47,961 bases of DNA from Paucisalibacillus globulus DSM 18846. GTDB lineage: Bacteria > Bacillota > Bacilli > Bacillales > Amphibacillaceae. Location of the stretch: contig NZ_KI519441.1 in assembly GCF_000482485.1 (NCBI RefSeq), positions 1 to 47,961 of the forward strand. The letters run 5' to 3'. The position numbers and the translations under genes are program-made. Below the pieces are notes generated by a model, which was not told the DNA's origin, did not search any database, and saw only the letters and a program-made list of their open reading frames with translations. This document shows positions 9,277 to 17,671 of the stretch, one piece after another. How positions within the stretch are numbered: position 1 is the first letter of the stretch; every line of letters starts with the position of its first letter.

Positions 9277-9311
9277 TAAAAAGCGCACCAGAATCCGATT
9301 GATTCTGGTGC
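9277..9311 (-). terminator. Terminator of the cell-wall amidase gene
   Basis: Perfect 11-bp stem GCACCAGAATC/GATTCTGGTGC with a 5-nt loop; on the minus strand it is followed shortly by TTTTT. Confidence 0.8.
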
Positions 9312-9348
9312 CAAATATATTAAGGGAGGGTCTAACAAATAATTCAAC

Positions 9349-10488
9349 CTATTCAACAGATTCTTCATCAAAATACTCCATTAATCCTTCTGTAATGGCT
9401 TTAGCTACAGATTTCTGGTATTCCTCCGATTGGATTTTTTCAAAATCACCGGGATTGGTCATGAATCCTAACTCTAATAAAACAGCAGGATGTTGATTAT
9501 GCGCTAATACATAATAACCTTCATTTCTAATACCGCGATCATTCATATCCAGATTGTCAGCAAGGGACGAGTGGACCTTATTTGCAAGGTCTCCGCTTGT
9601 TCTAGAATTAGAATAATACGTATTGATGCCATTAACAGATGAATCACTAAAATAGTCATAATGGAGACTAATGAATGCATCTGTTTTGTTGGTATTACTT
9701 TGCTTTACCCGATTTTGTAAAGAATTAAACGTGTCACCTTCTCTTGTGAAATTAACTGTTGCTCCTTCATTCTCCAAATAGGTTGCAAGTTTTTCAGCTG
9801 TAGAAAGTGTAAGACTCTTTTCGTATACGTCATCATGTACTGCCCCAGCATCTTCACCACCATGTCCTGGATCAATTAGAATGCTATATCCATTTAATGT
9901 GCTTTTTGTTACAACTATTGTATCTTCTGAAATTTGTACTTCCTTTGGTTTATACATTCCAACAGATAATTCGACATTTTCATCCAAAGGATGTTCCGCT
10001 TGTTGGTTATTGAAAAAGACTTCCTCATGTTGGTTTGATTGATTGCTCTCATCTTGTTTGGTTTTATTCTCTTCTTCTACCTTTTCTTCTTCTATATCTA
10101 CTTGTTCATTGTCATTTTGGTTCTCTTCAGAAGTATTCTCTTCCTTTTTGTCAACTTGCTCTTGAGACTCATGATTTAAATCTTGTGTACGATTCTCTTC
10201 TAACAGTAATAAATCCTCCGAGTAAACCCAAACTGGTTGTCCTTCATAAAAGGTTTTCACCCAACCGTTCATTTCGTCAAATGTGCGAAGATGATCTCCT
10301 TCTATTAAATTACCAATACTTTCAGCTTCTTCATTTGGAGCTGTTCGCATTATACTTTCTGTTTTTACTTCAAATAATTTTATATGATCATCTTCTTGGG
10401 AATTTGCATGTGCGTTATTAATAGGAAAGAACGATACGAACAATACGAATAACCCTATCCCCAAAATCATCTTTAAAACTTTACTCAT
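9349..10488 (-). CDS. Secreted N-acetylmuramoyl-L-alanine amidase with SH3 domain
   Basis: 379 aa. Signal peptide (about 1-28, ending A-H-A), a bacterial SH3-type domain (about 35-100), a long acidic Q/E/N-rich linker (about 100-165), then an Amidase_3 domain (about 200-375). Zinc-site motifs are visible: D-P-G-H-G-G-E-D-A-G, S-L-H-Y-D and the catalytic-Glu segment V-L-L-E-L-G-F-M. The family cleaves the amide bond between MurNAc and L-Ala in peptidoglycan, for wall turnover or cell separation. AAAGGG lies 11 nt before the ATG. The linker probably spans the wall. Confidence 0.9.
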   Translation of the reverse strand: MSKVLKMILGIGLFVLFVSFFPINNAHANSQEDDHIKLFEVKTESIMRTAPNEEAESIGNLIEGDHLRTFDEMNGWVKTFYEGQPVWVYSEDLLLLEENRTQDLNHESQEQVDKKEENTSEENQNDNEQVDIEEEKVEEENKTKQDESNQSNQHEEVFFNNQQAEHPLDENVELSVGMYKPKEVQISEDTIVVTKSTLNGYSILIDPGHGGEDAGAVHDDVYEKSLTLSTAEKLATYLENEGATVNFTREGDTFNSLQNRVKQSNTNKTDAFISLHYDYFSDSSVNGINTYYSNSRTSGDLANKVHSSLADNLDMNDRGIRNEGYYVLAHNQHPAVLLELGFMTNPGDFEKIQSEEYQKSVAKAITEGLMEYFDEESVE

Positions 10489-11154
10489 ATTCTCTCAATC
10501 CCTTTCTCTTAATTTATGAATCTATCAAAAGGATGGACAGAAAATAATAGATTTATACATTTATATATGAAAATATCATTTATTTTAATTGAATAGTCCT
10601 ATCTTAGTAGAAAAAATGAACGTTACATTAGGGAAATCGGATGAATTGAAAGAGAGTAGTCCTCCTTTAGTAGGGTTTTATATGAGAAAAATTCTATTAA
10701 CCTATCATTTGTTATTTGAAAGAGTACAAAGCGTTTCCGTAAATCTTTGTCGAATCAGATAAGGTTTGGAAAAAATTACACCATTTTATACCAGAATATA
10801 ATATTTTTTTATGTTAGGAAACAAATTTTGAGGATGTTAAAAACCTCTTAATAGGTGTAAGGTTCTGATGATAATTAACTAATAGATTACTTTAATAATT
10901 AATATTTAGTACAATGGTTGATTGTTTTCATCATAAACATTTTTAATTCGACTTATTAGAACATTGTCCTTCGAAATAACGGATAAAATCTACATATTTT
11001 TTGCCCTTTCTCCAGTTTTTCTGAATCTATCATACTAGATAATAAATAGTAGATTGTAAGGATTCTTTATTCAGAATTTCCTGTTAATATGGGCACAACG
11101 AGTGATGCTTATGTGAAAAGTTGTAAAAAATATGATAGGAAGGTCGGGTGATAA
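10489..11154. other. AT-rich 666-bp intergenic region between divergent genes
   Basis: No credible gene. It must hold the promoters of the amidase (minus) and of the secreted-protein cluster (plus), but no convincing -35/-10 pair was found. It contains the imperfect direct repeat TAGTCCT-NNN-TTAGTAG at 10594-10610 and 10657-10673, and one TGTCGAA heptamer (Spo0A-box-like) at 10748-10754. Confidence 0.5.
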
Positions 11155-11610
11155 ATGAAAAAAATACTAGTGGGTTTAATAGTAGTTTCTTTATTTTTTG
11201 TTTTCCATATGGTGACTGTTCAGGGATCAAGTCTACCTTATAAGGAGAAGCTAGCTGGCATGATTAATAGTGTTGAAAACTTTTTCGTAGTCCAAAAAAA
11301 TGACTTTCTAAATTCTTTTGATAACCAACAAGATGCTCGGAATAAAAAGATAGCAGAAGAACTTGCAAGAATTAATGAAATAGTTTCAAGTGCAACTACT
11401 AATGATGTCAACCAATATAATAGAAATTATCTATTGAATCTCGCTGAAAGAAGAGAAGATTCCCTACTTCATATGCCTTTTACAGAGTATACCAACAAAA
11501 AAAGTAATGAAATTGACTCCGAGATAAGCGAAGATATTACGGAATTTATTAGTGAATTAATAGAGCAGGATAAAAATCAAATTAATAATGGAAAAGGAGA
11601 TTTGAGATGA
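11155..11610 (+). CDS. Secreted helical protein of unknown function (1 of 3)
   Basis: 151 aa. A signal peptide (about 1-24, ending near V-Q-G-S-S) is followed by a charged, mostly helical mature part rich in Glu, Asn and Lys with no Cys and no recognised domain. The stop overlaps the ATG of the next gene (ATGA), so the two are probably translationally coupled. Layout, a short amphipathic start (K-L-A-G-M-I-N-S-V-E-N-F-F) followed by long charged helices, resembles the next two secreted proteins, suggesting distant paralogy. Function unknown; export and helical content are the only supported statements. Confidence 0.7.
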   Translation: MKKILVGLIVVSLFFVFHMVTVQGSSLPYKEKLAGMINSVENFFVVQKNDFLNSFDNQQDARNKKIAEELARINEIVSSATTNDVNQYNRNYLLNLAERREDSLLHMPFTEYTNKKSNEIDSEISEDITEFISELIEQDKNQINNGKGDLR

Positions 11611-12386
11611 AAAAGGGAAAAAGCTTGAAAACAAAAATTATTGCAGGGGTAGTAGCAGTAGGTGTGATATCAGGTTCTGGTATTGCATTTGCAAACACAG
11701 ATGCAGGTGCGAATTTACGTGCATGGTATGAGGGGATGTTTGGCCAAACCGTTACCTCAATCGAAGGAGAGGTTTCTGCATACGGGGAAAGTAAACTTCC
11801 AGCATTAGAAGAGGAATATGAAGCATTAAAAGCGGAAGCAAACGTTAATATTGATTTATCTAGGGAACTAGCAACAGGCGAGTCTTTGGAAGAAATAATT
11901 AATGCAAAGTTAGGTCATTTGGAATCCCTTGATGAAGAAGAACGGGCAATATTGGAGAATATTGGTCTTGAGTTCTATAACGTTTTTCTAGAAGGATACT
12001 TTGAAATTGATCGACTAAAATCTGAAGGACTAGCGTATGCAACTAATGATTTAACAAACTATACTGGTGAGATTGGGCAAGAGGCAATAAATGGAATGAC
12101 TACTGATATTAATACGGCAAGGGATGAGGCTGTACAAGAGCTTGAGGATGCCATTCGAGAAGCACAAGAAGCACTTGCTGCTGAATTAGCAAATCAAGAA
12201 GAAATTACAGTACGTAATTTAAAGAACCAAATTGATTGGAGAATTAATGATTTAAGAACAGAAGTAACAACATTACTAGACTCTTTAGTAGCTGAACAAG
12301 AAGCAATTATTGTTGCAAAAGCACAGGAACTAGAAGATGAGGCAAAAGCAGCTCTTGATGAAGTAGTGAATGGAATTAATCAATAA
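11607..12386 (+). CDS. Secreted coiled-coil protein of unknown function (2 of 3)
   Basis: 259 aa. Signal peptide with a lysine-rich n-region and a hydrophobic core ending A-F-A at about 30. The mature part begins N-L-R-A-W-Y-E-G-M-F-G and is otherwise almost entirely acidic helix; residues about 170-259 have a strong heptad-like pattern rich in Ala, Glu and Leu, resembling stalk coiled coils. No Cys, no membrane anchor and no wall-sorting motif were seen. It starts inside the previous stop codon and is followed by a 260-bp structured non-coding stretch. A filament, scaffold or surface role is possible but unproven. Confidence 0.75.
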   Translation: MKKGKSLKTKIIAGVVAVGVISGSGIAFANTDAGANLRAWYEGMFGQTVTSIEGEVSAYGESKLPALEEEYEALKAEANVNIDLSRELATGESLEEIINAKLGHLESLDEEERAILENIGLEFYNVFLEGYFEIDRLKSEGLAYATNDLTNYTGEIGQEAINGMTTDINTARDEAVQELEDAIREAQEALAAELANQEEITVRNLKNQIDWRINDLRTEVTTLLDSLVAEQEAIIVAKAQELEDEAKAALDEVVNGINQ

Positions 12387-12405
12387 GGATGATTTAAAAT
12401 GAAGC

Positions 12406-12615
12406 GGATGTCCTAGTGTTGGGGTCTGGCTCCATATATGGTTGCCAGATCCAAATAGGATATCCTGTTTATCGCAGGTTAACTGGCTGTAAGACCCTTA
12501 ACGAGGAGAATTCGAGTGAAATTCAAGAATTATAAGTGGGGGATCAACAGCCAGTAAAAGCCCGATTCGTTCAACTAACAATCATTGGGGGAAGTACAAA
12601 AACCCCCATTGATTG
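12406..12615. other. Hairpin-rich non-coding element, class not recognised
   Basis: The 260-bp gap between two secreted-protein genes folds almost completely. (1) GGATGTCCTA 12406-12415 pairs with TAGGATATCC 12456-12465, enclosing GGTCTGGC/GCCAGATCC. (2) CCTG/CAGG at 12464-12478. (3) ACTGGCTGT 12482-12490 pairs perfectly with ACAGCCAGT 12547-12555, with possible inner GACCC/GGGATC pairing. (4) CAATCATTGGGGG 12579-12591 pairs with CCCCCATTGATTG 12603-12615 with one mismatch. No ORF. It could be a small structured RNA, a leader for the downstream gene, or a transposable non-coding repeat such as an orphan IS-derived guide RNA; none is proven. Confidence 0.6.
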
Positions 12616-12646
12616 AAGTTTCACTTTATGTTGGGGGGGTATATGC

Positions 12647-13252
12647 ATGAAAAATCGAAAAAACCTGTACCTAAAAATACTAGGAATATTTTCCGTCCTT
12701 ATTATCGTCTTTAGTAGTATTAAGGTTACATTTGCAGACCAAGATATAGCTTCTATGTTGTCGAATTGGTTAGATAATAAAAGTACTCAATCGATTAATG
12801 AAATGGAGAGTAGTATATCACTTAAACAGGAAGAACAAACAACGCGGCTTAAGAGTGAAATTCAACAAGCCATTCAAGCGGCTGACCAACAATTTCAAGA
12901 TTTTATTGAAAATGAAAAGATAAAGAGGGTTCAACAAATAGAAGAATATGCCGATCAGTTGATAGAAAGTTATAGTGTTACAGTAGATTCAGGTAAGGAT
13001 ATGACTCAGAAGTTAGAGTGTATAGCTACCAATGCAGAAATAGAAATGGACATTGTAATGGGGAAGAAAGATAAAAGTGCATTAATGGATTGTGGAGTAG
13101 TAGGGAATGTGCCAAAGGAAATTAAGGTAGAAAACAGTGGAATAGAGGATACAGAATCTGATAATAGTGAAATAAATAGTGCTATAACTGATTCTAATAG
13201 TGATAATAATGTGGAACAAGGTTCTAAGGAAACGGTAGATTCTGCAGGTTAA
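12647..13252 (+). CDS. Secreted helical protein of unknown function (3 of 3)
   Basis: 201 aa. Signal peptide about 1-30 (ending T-F-A), then D-I-A-S-M-L-S-N-W-L-D before long charged helices (about 50-125). Two cysteines in the mature part (L-E-C and M-D-C-G) could form a disulfide. The C-terminal 45 residues are a low-complexity Ser/Asn/Asp/Glu tail. The mature start resembles that of the previous gene (x-L-x-x-W, then a charged helix). Residues M-E-S-S-I-S-L-K recur as the N-terminus of the signal peptidase that follows. The gene is 32 bp upstream of that peptidase. Confidence 0.72.
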   Translation: MKNRKNLYLKILGIFSVLIIVFSSIKVTFADQDIASMLSNWLDNKSTQSINEMESSISLKQEEQTTRLKSEIQQAIQAADQQFQDFIENEKIKRVQQIEEYADQLIESYSVTVDSGKDMTQKLECIATNAEIEMDIVMGKKDKSALMDCGVVGNVPKEIKVENSGIEDTESDNSEINSAITDSNSDNNVEQGSKETVDSAG

Positions 13253-13284
13253 ACGATTAAAATCCGTTTTAGGTAGGTGATTTA

Positions 13285-13830
13285 ATGGAAAGTAGTGTAT
13301 CCCTTAAAGGACAAAATTTAGAAAATGATGAGCAAAAGAAAGCTAGTTGGGGTAGTTGGGCTTTTTTTCTCGTTAGTCTAGTAATTTTATTTGTTATTTT
13401 TCGTTTTATTATTGGAGTAATCACAATCTCAGGGGATTCAATGAATCCAACATTAGAAGATGGAGATATATTATTAACTAGTAATTTATTTTATACAGTA
13501 GACCGGAATGATATTATTATTTTTCGTGATGAAAATGGCTTTAACGTTATTAAAAGAGTCATAGGCCTACCAAATGATACCATTGCGATTCAGGATGGGA
13601 TAGTGTCTGTAAATGGAGAAATGATTAATGAAACGTATACGACTGGCTTACCAAATGATATGGAGGAAGTAATTGTCCCAAGTGAGTCCTATTTTGTTAT
13701 TGGGGACAATCGGACACCTGGAGAAAGTCTAGATAGTAGAAGTGATAGAGTAGGCTCTATTAATGAATCAAATGTGCTTGGCAAAGTTATGATCTCTATC
13801 TTCCCCTTTTCCTTAAAGGTTGAAAAATAA
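13285..13830 (+). CDS. Signal peptidase I
   Basis: 181 aa with one N-terminal membrane segment (about 26-48). Box B S-G-D-S-M-N-P carries the nucleophile Ser52; box D V-I-K-R-V-I-G-L-P carries the general base Lys90; box E reads G-D-N-R-T-P-G-E-S-L-D-S-R, two residues longer than the usual G-D-N-R-x-x-S-x-D-S-R. It is the bacterial Ser/Lys type (SipS/SipT), not the SipW type. It cleaves signal peptides at the outer membrane face. Placement directly after three secreted-protein genes suggests a dedicated or coupled role, as sipW has beside tapA/tasA, although the families differ. Confidence 0.92.
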   Translation: MESSVSLKGQNLENDEQKKASWGSWAFFLVSLVILFVIFRFIIGVITISGDSMNPTLEDGDILLTSNLFYTVDRNDIIIFRDENGFNVIKRVIGLPNDTIAIQDGIVSVNGEMINETYTTGLPNDMEEVIVPSESYFVIGDNRTPGESLDSRSDRVGSINESNVLGKVMISIFPFSLKVEK

Positions 13831-13885
13831 GTGCCAGAACTACGAAAGAATTCGACAATTCGTAGTGCCTGGCACTTTGGTATTT
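13830..13885 (+). terminator. Long palindrome acting as likely terminator of the signal peptidase cluster
   Basis: AGTGCCAG-A-ACTACGAA pairs with TTCGTAGT-GC-CTGGCACT (16 bp with a small internal loop), followed by TTGGTATTTTT. It belongs to the GTGCCTGGCAC palindrome class found between Bacillaceae genes. Confidence 0.65.
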
Positions 13886-13954
13886 TTAGTACTTTTGAAC
13901 GAATAATTCGAGGTATTTCGGCAATTTTAGTGATTTGATGGCAACGGAATAGTA

Positions 13955-13983
13955 TTGATAATGCACATGCATTCGCATATAAT
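13955..13983 (+). promoter_or_regulatory. SigA promoter of the amino acid importer operon
   Basis: TTGATA at 13955-13960, a 17-nt spacer and perfect TATAAT at 13978-13983, 77 nt before the start codon. Confidence 0.7.
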
Positions 13984-14059
13984 TATAATAATCATCACAA
14001 TTATTAGATAATTATAAAAAGAGTGATGATATAAAAATAAGAGAGGGGATTCATTTCAT

Positions 14060-14833
14060 ATGAAATTGGTAAAGAAATATTGGTCCGTCTTCTTCTTAGT
14101 GATTACATTAAGTTTGTTTTTAGCTGCTTGTGGCTCAAGCACAGGCTCTGGTTCATCAGGTGATAAGTTAGTGGTTGCAACTGATGCTACATATGCTCCT
14201 ATGGAGTACATGGATGATAGTGGGAATATAGTTGGTATCGATATTGATATTGTTGATGCGATTGCCGAAGCTGCAGGCATCGAAGTGGAATATAAGAACT
14301 ATGGCTGGGAGCCATTATTTGCTGCTGTGGAGAATGGAGAGGTTGATTTTGCTGTATCTTCTATCACCATTACAGATGATCGTAAAGAGTCATTTGATTT
14401 CACAGACCCTTATTTTGTGGCAAACCAAGTAATTCTTGTTCCTGCTAATAGTGATGTGGAAAGTTTTGAAGAGCTTAAAGGGAAAAAAGTAGCTGTACAG
14501 ATTAATACAACTGGTCATGAGGTAGTAAAAGGACTACTAGGTAAAACAAGTTCGGATATTGTTGCACCAAAAACAATGCCTCTGGCAATTACTGAAATGT
14601 TAAATGGTAATGCTGACGCGGCAGTAGGTGACAATTCTGTTGTATTGGAATATGTGAAAAACAACCCAGATGTAGAACTGGAAATTATAGAAGATGATAG
14701 TTTTGAAAAAGAATATTATGGCTTAATGGTGAAAAAGGGAAACTCTGAAATTGTCGACAGATTAAACGAGGGGATACAAAAAATTAAAGAAGATGGTACT
14801 TTGAAAGAACTCACTGGTATGGATATCGAGTAA
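14060..14833 (+). CDS. Polar amino acid ABC transporter substrate-binding lipoprotein
   Basis: 257 aa. Signal peptide with lipobox L-A-A-C at about 22-25, so it is lipid-anchored outside the membrane. The mature part is a family 3 solute-binding protein: V-A-T-D-A-T-Y-A-P-M-E-Y, V-G-I-D-I-D-I-V-D-A-I and D-F-A-V-S-S-I-T-I-T-D-D-R are the usual ligand-binding strands and hinge. It captures a polar amino acid and delivers it to the permease encoded next. Exact substrate (Gln, Arg, His, cystine) cannot be told by eye. First gene of a three-gene operon. Confidence 0.93.
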   Translation: MKLVKKYWSVFFLVITLSLFLAACGSSTGSGSSGDKLVVATDATYAPMEYMDDSGNIVGIDIDIVDAIAEAAGIEVEYKNYGWEPLFAAVENGEVDFAVSSITITDDRKESFDFTDPYFVANQVILVPANSDVESFEELKGKKVAVQINTTGHEVVKGLLGKTSSDIVAPKTMPLAITEMLNGNADAAVGDNSVVLEYVKNNPDVELEIIEDDSFEKEYYGLMVKKGNSEIVDRLNEGIQKIKEDGTLKELTGMDIE

Positions 14834-14875
14834 TTAAAAAAGCGAGAGATTGATAACATACAGGGGGAGGTCATG

Positions 14876-15601
14876 ATGGATTTTTTAGAATCAATTCGGT
14901 TTGACATGATTTGGAACTACAAAGAACTATTTATTCGTGGACTCTGGGTTACCCTTGGTTTAACGGCAGTTGGGTATATTGGTGGTGTGATTTTAGGGCT
15001 TTTTCTTGGAATAGGGAAACTTTCCAAAATTAAATGGATTTATTACCCGTGCAAATACTATGTTGATTTTTTTCGCGGAACGCCACTCTTAGTACAAATT
15101 CTGTTGATTCATCTAGCAGTTATTCCTAGTATATTTGGCCATTCATTAGGCTATTTCGTATCTGGAGCAACCGCACTTATGTTGAATTGTGCTGCCTATA
15201 ATGCTGAAATCATTCGAGCAGGGATTCAATCGATTGAAAAAGGACAAATGGAAGCAGCTCGTTCCCTTGGTATGCCAAAACGAGAAGCAATGAAACAAAT
15301 TATTTTGCCACAAGCATTTCGTCGAATGATTCCACCTCTAGGAAATGAATTAATTGCTCTGCTCAAGGACTCGTCGTTAGTTACCGTAATTGCTGCTAAT
15401 GATCTTTTATATGCTAGCCAAGTTGTTGCAGGAGCCTATCAGCGTTTTTATGAGCCATATGTAACAGTAGCAATTCTATATTTACTTTTGACCTGGGTAT
15501 GTACAAGGGTGATTGCATATGTGGAAAAACGATACAGTAATAGCTATATTCCACGTAGACGACGTACATTTTCATTTAGTCGTTCTTCGGTAGGTGGGTG
15601 A
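14876..15601 (+). CDS. Polar amino acid ABC transporter permease
   Basis: 241 aa HisM/GlnP-type permease. It has about five membrane segments, the [11 protein letters not shown] motif near the start of the core and the EAA loop [13 protein letters not shown] that contacts the ATPase. Two in-frame ATGs follow the ribosome site GGGAGG (ending 14870); 14876 has the better 5-nt spacing, 14873 only 2 nt. Only one permease gene is present, so the membrane part is probably a homodimer. The stop overlaps the region of the next gene's ribosome site. Confidence 0.92.
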   Translation: MDFLESIRFDMIWNYKELFIRGLWVTLGLTAVGYIGGVILGLFLGIGKLSKIKWIYYPCKYYVDFFRGTPLLVQILLIHLAVIPSIFGHSLGYFVSGATALMLNCAAYNAEIIRAGIQSIEKGQMEAARSLGMPKREAMKQIILPQAFRRMIPPLGNELIALLKDSSLVTVIAANDLLYASQVVAGAYQRFYEPYVTVAILYLLLTWVCTRVIAYVEKRYSNSYIPRRRRTFSFSRSSVGG

Positions 15602-15605
15602 TGTC

Positions 15606-16328
15606 ATGATTAAAATTAATAGTTTATATAAATCGTTTGGAAATTTAGAGGTTCTAAAAGGAATAGATTGTGAGATAAATGAAAAGGAAGTAGTCTGTGT
15701 CATTGGCCCAAGTGGTTCTGGAAAAAGCACGTTTCTGCGCTGCATCAATTTATTAGAAGAGGTCACAGATGGATCAATTTATATTGATGGTGTAAAAATA
15801 AATGATACAAAAACAAATATCAATGAAATAAGAAAGGAAGTTGGAATGGTATTCCAACAGTTCAACTTATTTCCACATATGAATGTGTTAAATAACATTA
15901 CTATTGCTCCAAAAAGAATTCGAAAGATGCACGAGGTTGAAGCAGTTGATTTAGCTTATCAACTATTGGAAAAGGTAGGACTTCAAGATAAAGCTGAGGC
16001 ATACCCTGAGCAGCTATCAGGTGGCCAGATGCAACGTGTTGCTATCGCTAGAGCACTTGCAATGCGACCGAAGATTATGTTGTTTGATGAGCCGACATCT
16101 GCACTTGACCCTGAGATGGTAAAAGAAGTTCTAGATGTTATGAAGCAACTTGCTGTAGAAGGGATGACAATGGTTGTGGTAACTCATGAAATGGGCTTTG
16201 CTCGAGAGATGGGTGACAGGGTTTTGTTTATGGATGAGGGTGTTATTATGGAAGAAGGTACACCATCTGAAGTGTTTGGTCAGCCGAAGAATTCTCGGAC
16301 TCAGGATTTCTTGAGTAAGGTGTTATGA
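15606..16328 (+). CDS. Polar amino acid ABC transporter ATP-binding protein
   Basis: 240 aa GlnQ/HisP-type ATPase. Walker [11 protein letters not shown]-loop F-Q-Q-F-N-L-F-P-H, signature L-S-G-G-Q-M-Q-R-V, Walker B I-M-L-F-D-E-P, D-loop S-A-L-D-P-E and H-loop V-T-H-E-M-G are complete. It powers the importer. The frame is open from a GTG at 15594, but ATG 15606 after AGGTGG has the better spacing and the usual N-terminus. Last gene of the operon; a bidirectional terminator follows. Confidence 0.94.
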   Translation: MIKINSLYKSFGNLEVLKGIDCEINEKEVVCVIGPSGSGKSTFLRCINLLEEVTDGSIYIDGVKINDTKTNINEIRKEVGMVFQQFNLFPHMNVLNNITIAPKRIRKMHEVEAVDLAYQLLEKVGLQDKAEAYPEQLSGGQMQRVAIARALAMRPKIMLFDEPTSALDPEMVKEVLDVMKQLAVEGMTMVVVTHEMGFAREMGDRVLFMDEGVIMEEGTPSEVFGQPKNSRTQDFLSKVL

Positions 16329-16451
16329 TGAAGTAGGAATTTGAGAGAAGTCCATCGAGAGAAAATGAAGGGCTTTTTCTTAAAGGCAAATTTGTTATAT
16401 GATTGGGGAACCTGTCTAATAGACTGGTTCTAACCGGTAATACGCAAATGT

Positions 16452-16492
16452 AACAAAATCCTCCAGTATTCTACAGACTGGAGGATTTTGTT
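16452..16492. terminator. Bidirectional terminator between importer operon and proline dehydrogenase
   Basis: Perfect 13-bp stem CAAAATCCTCCAG/CTGGAGGATTTTG with a 11-nt loop, flanked by A- and T-rich ends; it can serve both converging genes. Confidence 0.85.
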
Positions 16493-16499
16493 CAACAAA

Positions 16500-17480
16500 T
16501 TACTTTTTATTCTTTTTCTTAGTCAATCTACCTAAAACAAACGCACCAGCAGCAACACCAAGAACTGTATTTGTTTTCTTATTGAATACTTGTTTAACAG
16601 CTAGATTAATGTTTTGTGGACGTTCAGCCAAACGGCGCATGTAGTAGCCATACCAGTCATCACCAAAAGGAACATAGGTACAGAAATTATACCCTTCTCT
16701 CGCTAGTTCCAATTGAAGGTCTTTTCGGAATCCAAAAAGCATTTGGAATTCAAATTTCTCCAAAGGAATATTGTTTTCTTTAACAAATTCTTTTACATGA
16801 TTGATGACACGATGATCATGTGTTGCGATAGAAGTGAATTTACCGCTTAATAAATGATACTCAATTAGCTTTAAGAAGTTTTGATCGATATCTTTTTTAT
16901 CTTGGAATGCTACGGACTCAGATTCTTTGTACGCACCTTTAACAATGCGTAGACGGTAATCCTTATATTTTTCAATATTCTTAACAGATTCATAGAAATA
17001 CGCTTGAATAACAGTTCCAATATTATCAAATTCAACGGAAAGCTCGTCAATTAAATCAAAAGATGGTTTTAAGTGGCCGTAGTCTTCCATATCAAAATTA
17101 ATAAAAATATCGTATTCTTTCGCTTTGGAAGCGATTTCTTTTAAGTTCTGCTTACAAAACTCATAATCAATATCAAGTCCAAGCTGTGTTGGCTTTAATG
17201 AAATATGAGCATCTACTTTGTTTGTGTGAATTGCTTCAATTACTTCAAGAATCTGTTCCTTCGCTTTAAGTGCTTCCTCTTCTTCAAAAACGAATTCACC
17301 TAAGTTATCAATTGTGGCAGAGATACCATTATTATTTAAATCTTTAACACTTTGAATCATATCTTGTATATTTGTACCAGCAACTACTGTTTGAGCACCT
17401 AGCTTTAAACCGTATTTTTTTGCAGCACTATTTAAAAACTGATTTTGTGACATACCAATGAAGAAATCTTTTAAATTCAT
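16500..17480 (-). CDS. Proline dehydrogenase
   Basis: 326 aa. PRODH-family FAD barrel: I-S-L-K-P-T-Q-L-G, I-N-F-D-M-E-D-Y, V-I-Q-A-Y, L-R-I-V-K-G-A-Y-K-E, A-T-H-D-H, F-Q-M-L-F-G and the signature R-R-L-A-E-R-P-Q-N near 290. It oxidises proline to pyrroline-5-carboxylate, passing electrons to the quinone pool. Bacillus enzymes (PutB/FadM) end soon after the R-R-L-A-E-R motif; here about 30 more residues include a hydrophobic stretch V-L-G-V-A-A-G-A-F-V-L-G and a lysine tail. No pyrroline-5-carboxylate dehydrogenase gene lies beside it. GAGGT precedes the ATG. Confidence 0.88.
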   Translation of the reverse strand: MNLKDFFIGMSQNQFLNSAAKKYGLKLGAQTVVAGTNIQDMIQSVKDLNNNGISATIDNLGEFVFEEEEALKAKEQILEVIEAIHTNKVDAHISLKPTQLGLDIDYEFCKQNLKEIASKAKEYDIFINFDMEDYGHLKPSFDLIDELSVEFDNIGTVIQAYFYESVKNIEKYKDYRLRIVKGAYKESESVAFQDKKDIDQNFLKLIEYHLLSGKFTSIATHDHRVINHVKEFVKENNIPLEKFEFQMLFGFRKDLQLELAREGYNFCTYVPFGDDWYGYYMRRLAERPQNINLAVKQVFNKKTNTVLGVAAGAFVLGRLTKKKNKK

Positions 17481-17671
17481 TATGCATACCTCATTTGTTT
17501 TTTTCTTTTATTATAACGGAAAATGGGTGTTTTTGTCACTTGTTGTATATTGTCTGCAATATATTACTGATTTAATCACCATATCCTGAGTGGTCCTCAA
17601 TCTTGTTCTACTAGTGGATACATGTTAATTTAATAGATAGGGTAAATTGATCCAAAGGAGTAATTTCAACC

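Noticed and set aside
10735-10755. Catabolite-responsive element around AAAGCGTTTCC
   Set aside because: The flanking TG and CA of the cre consensus are missing; too weak to list.
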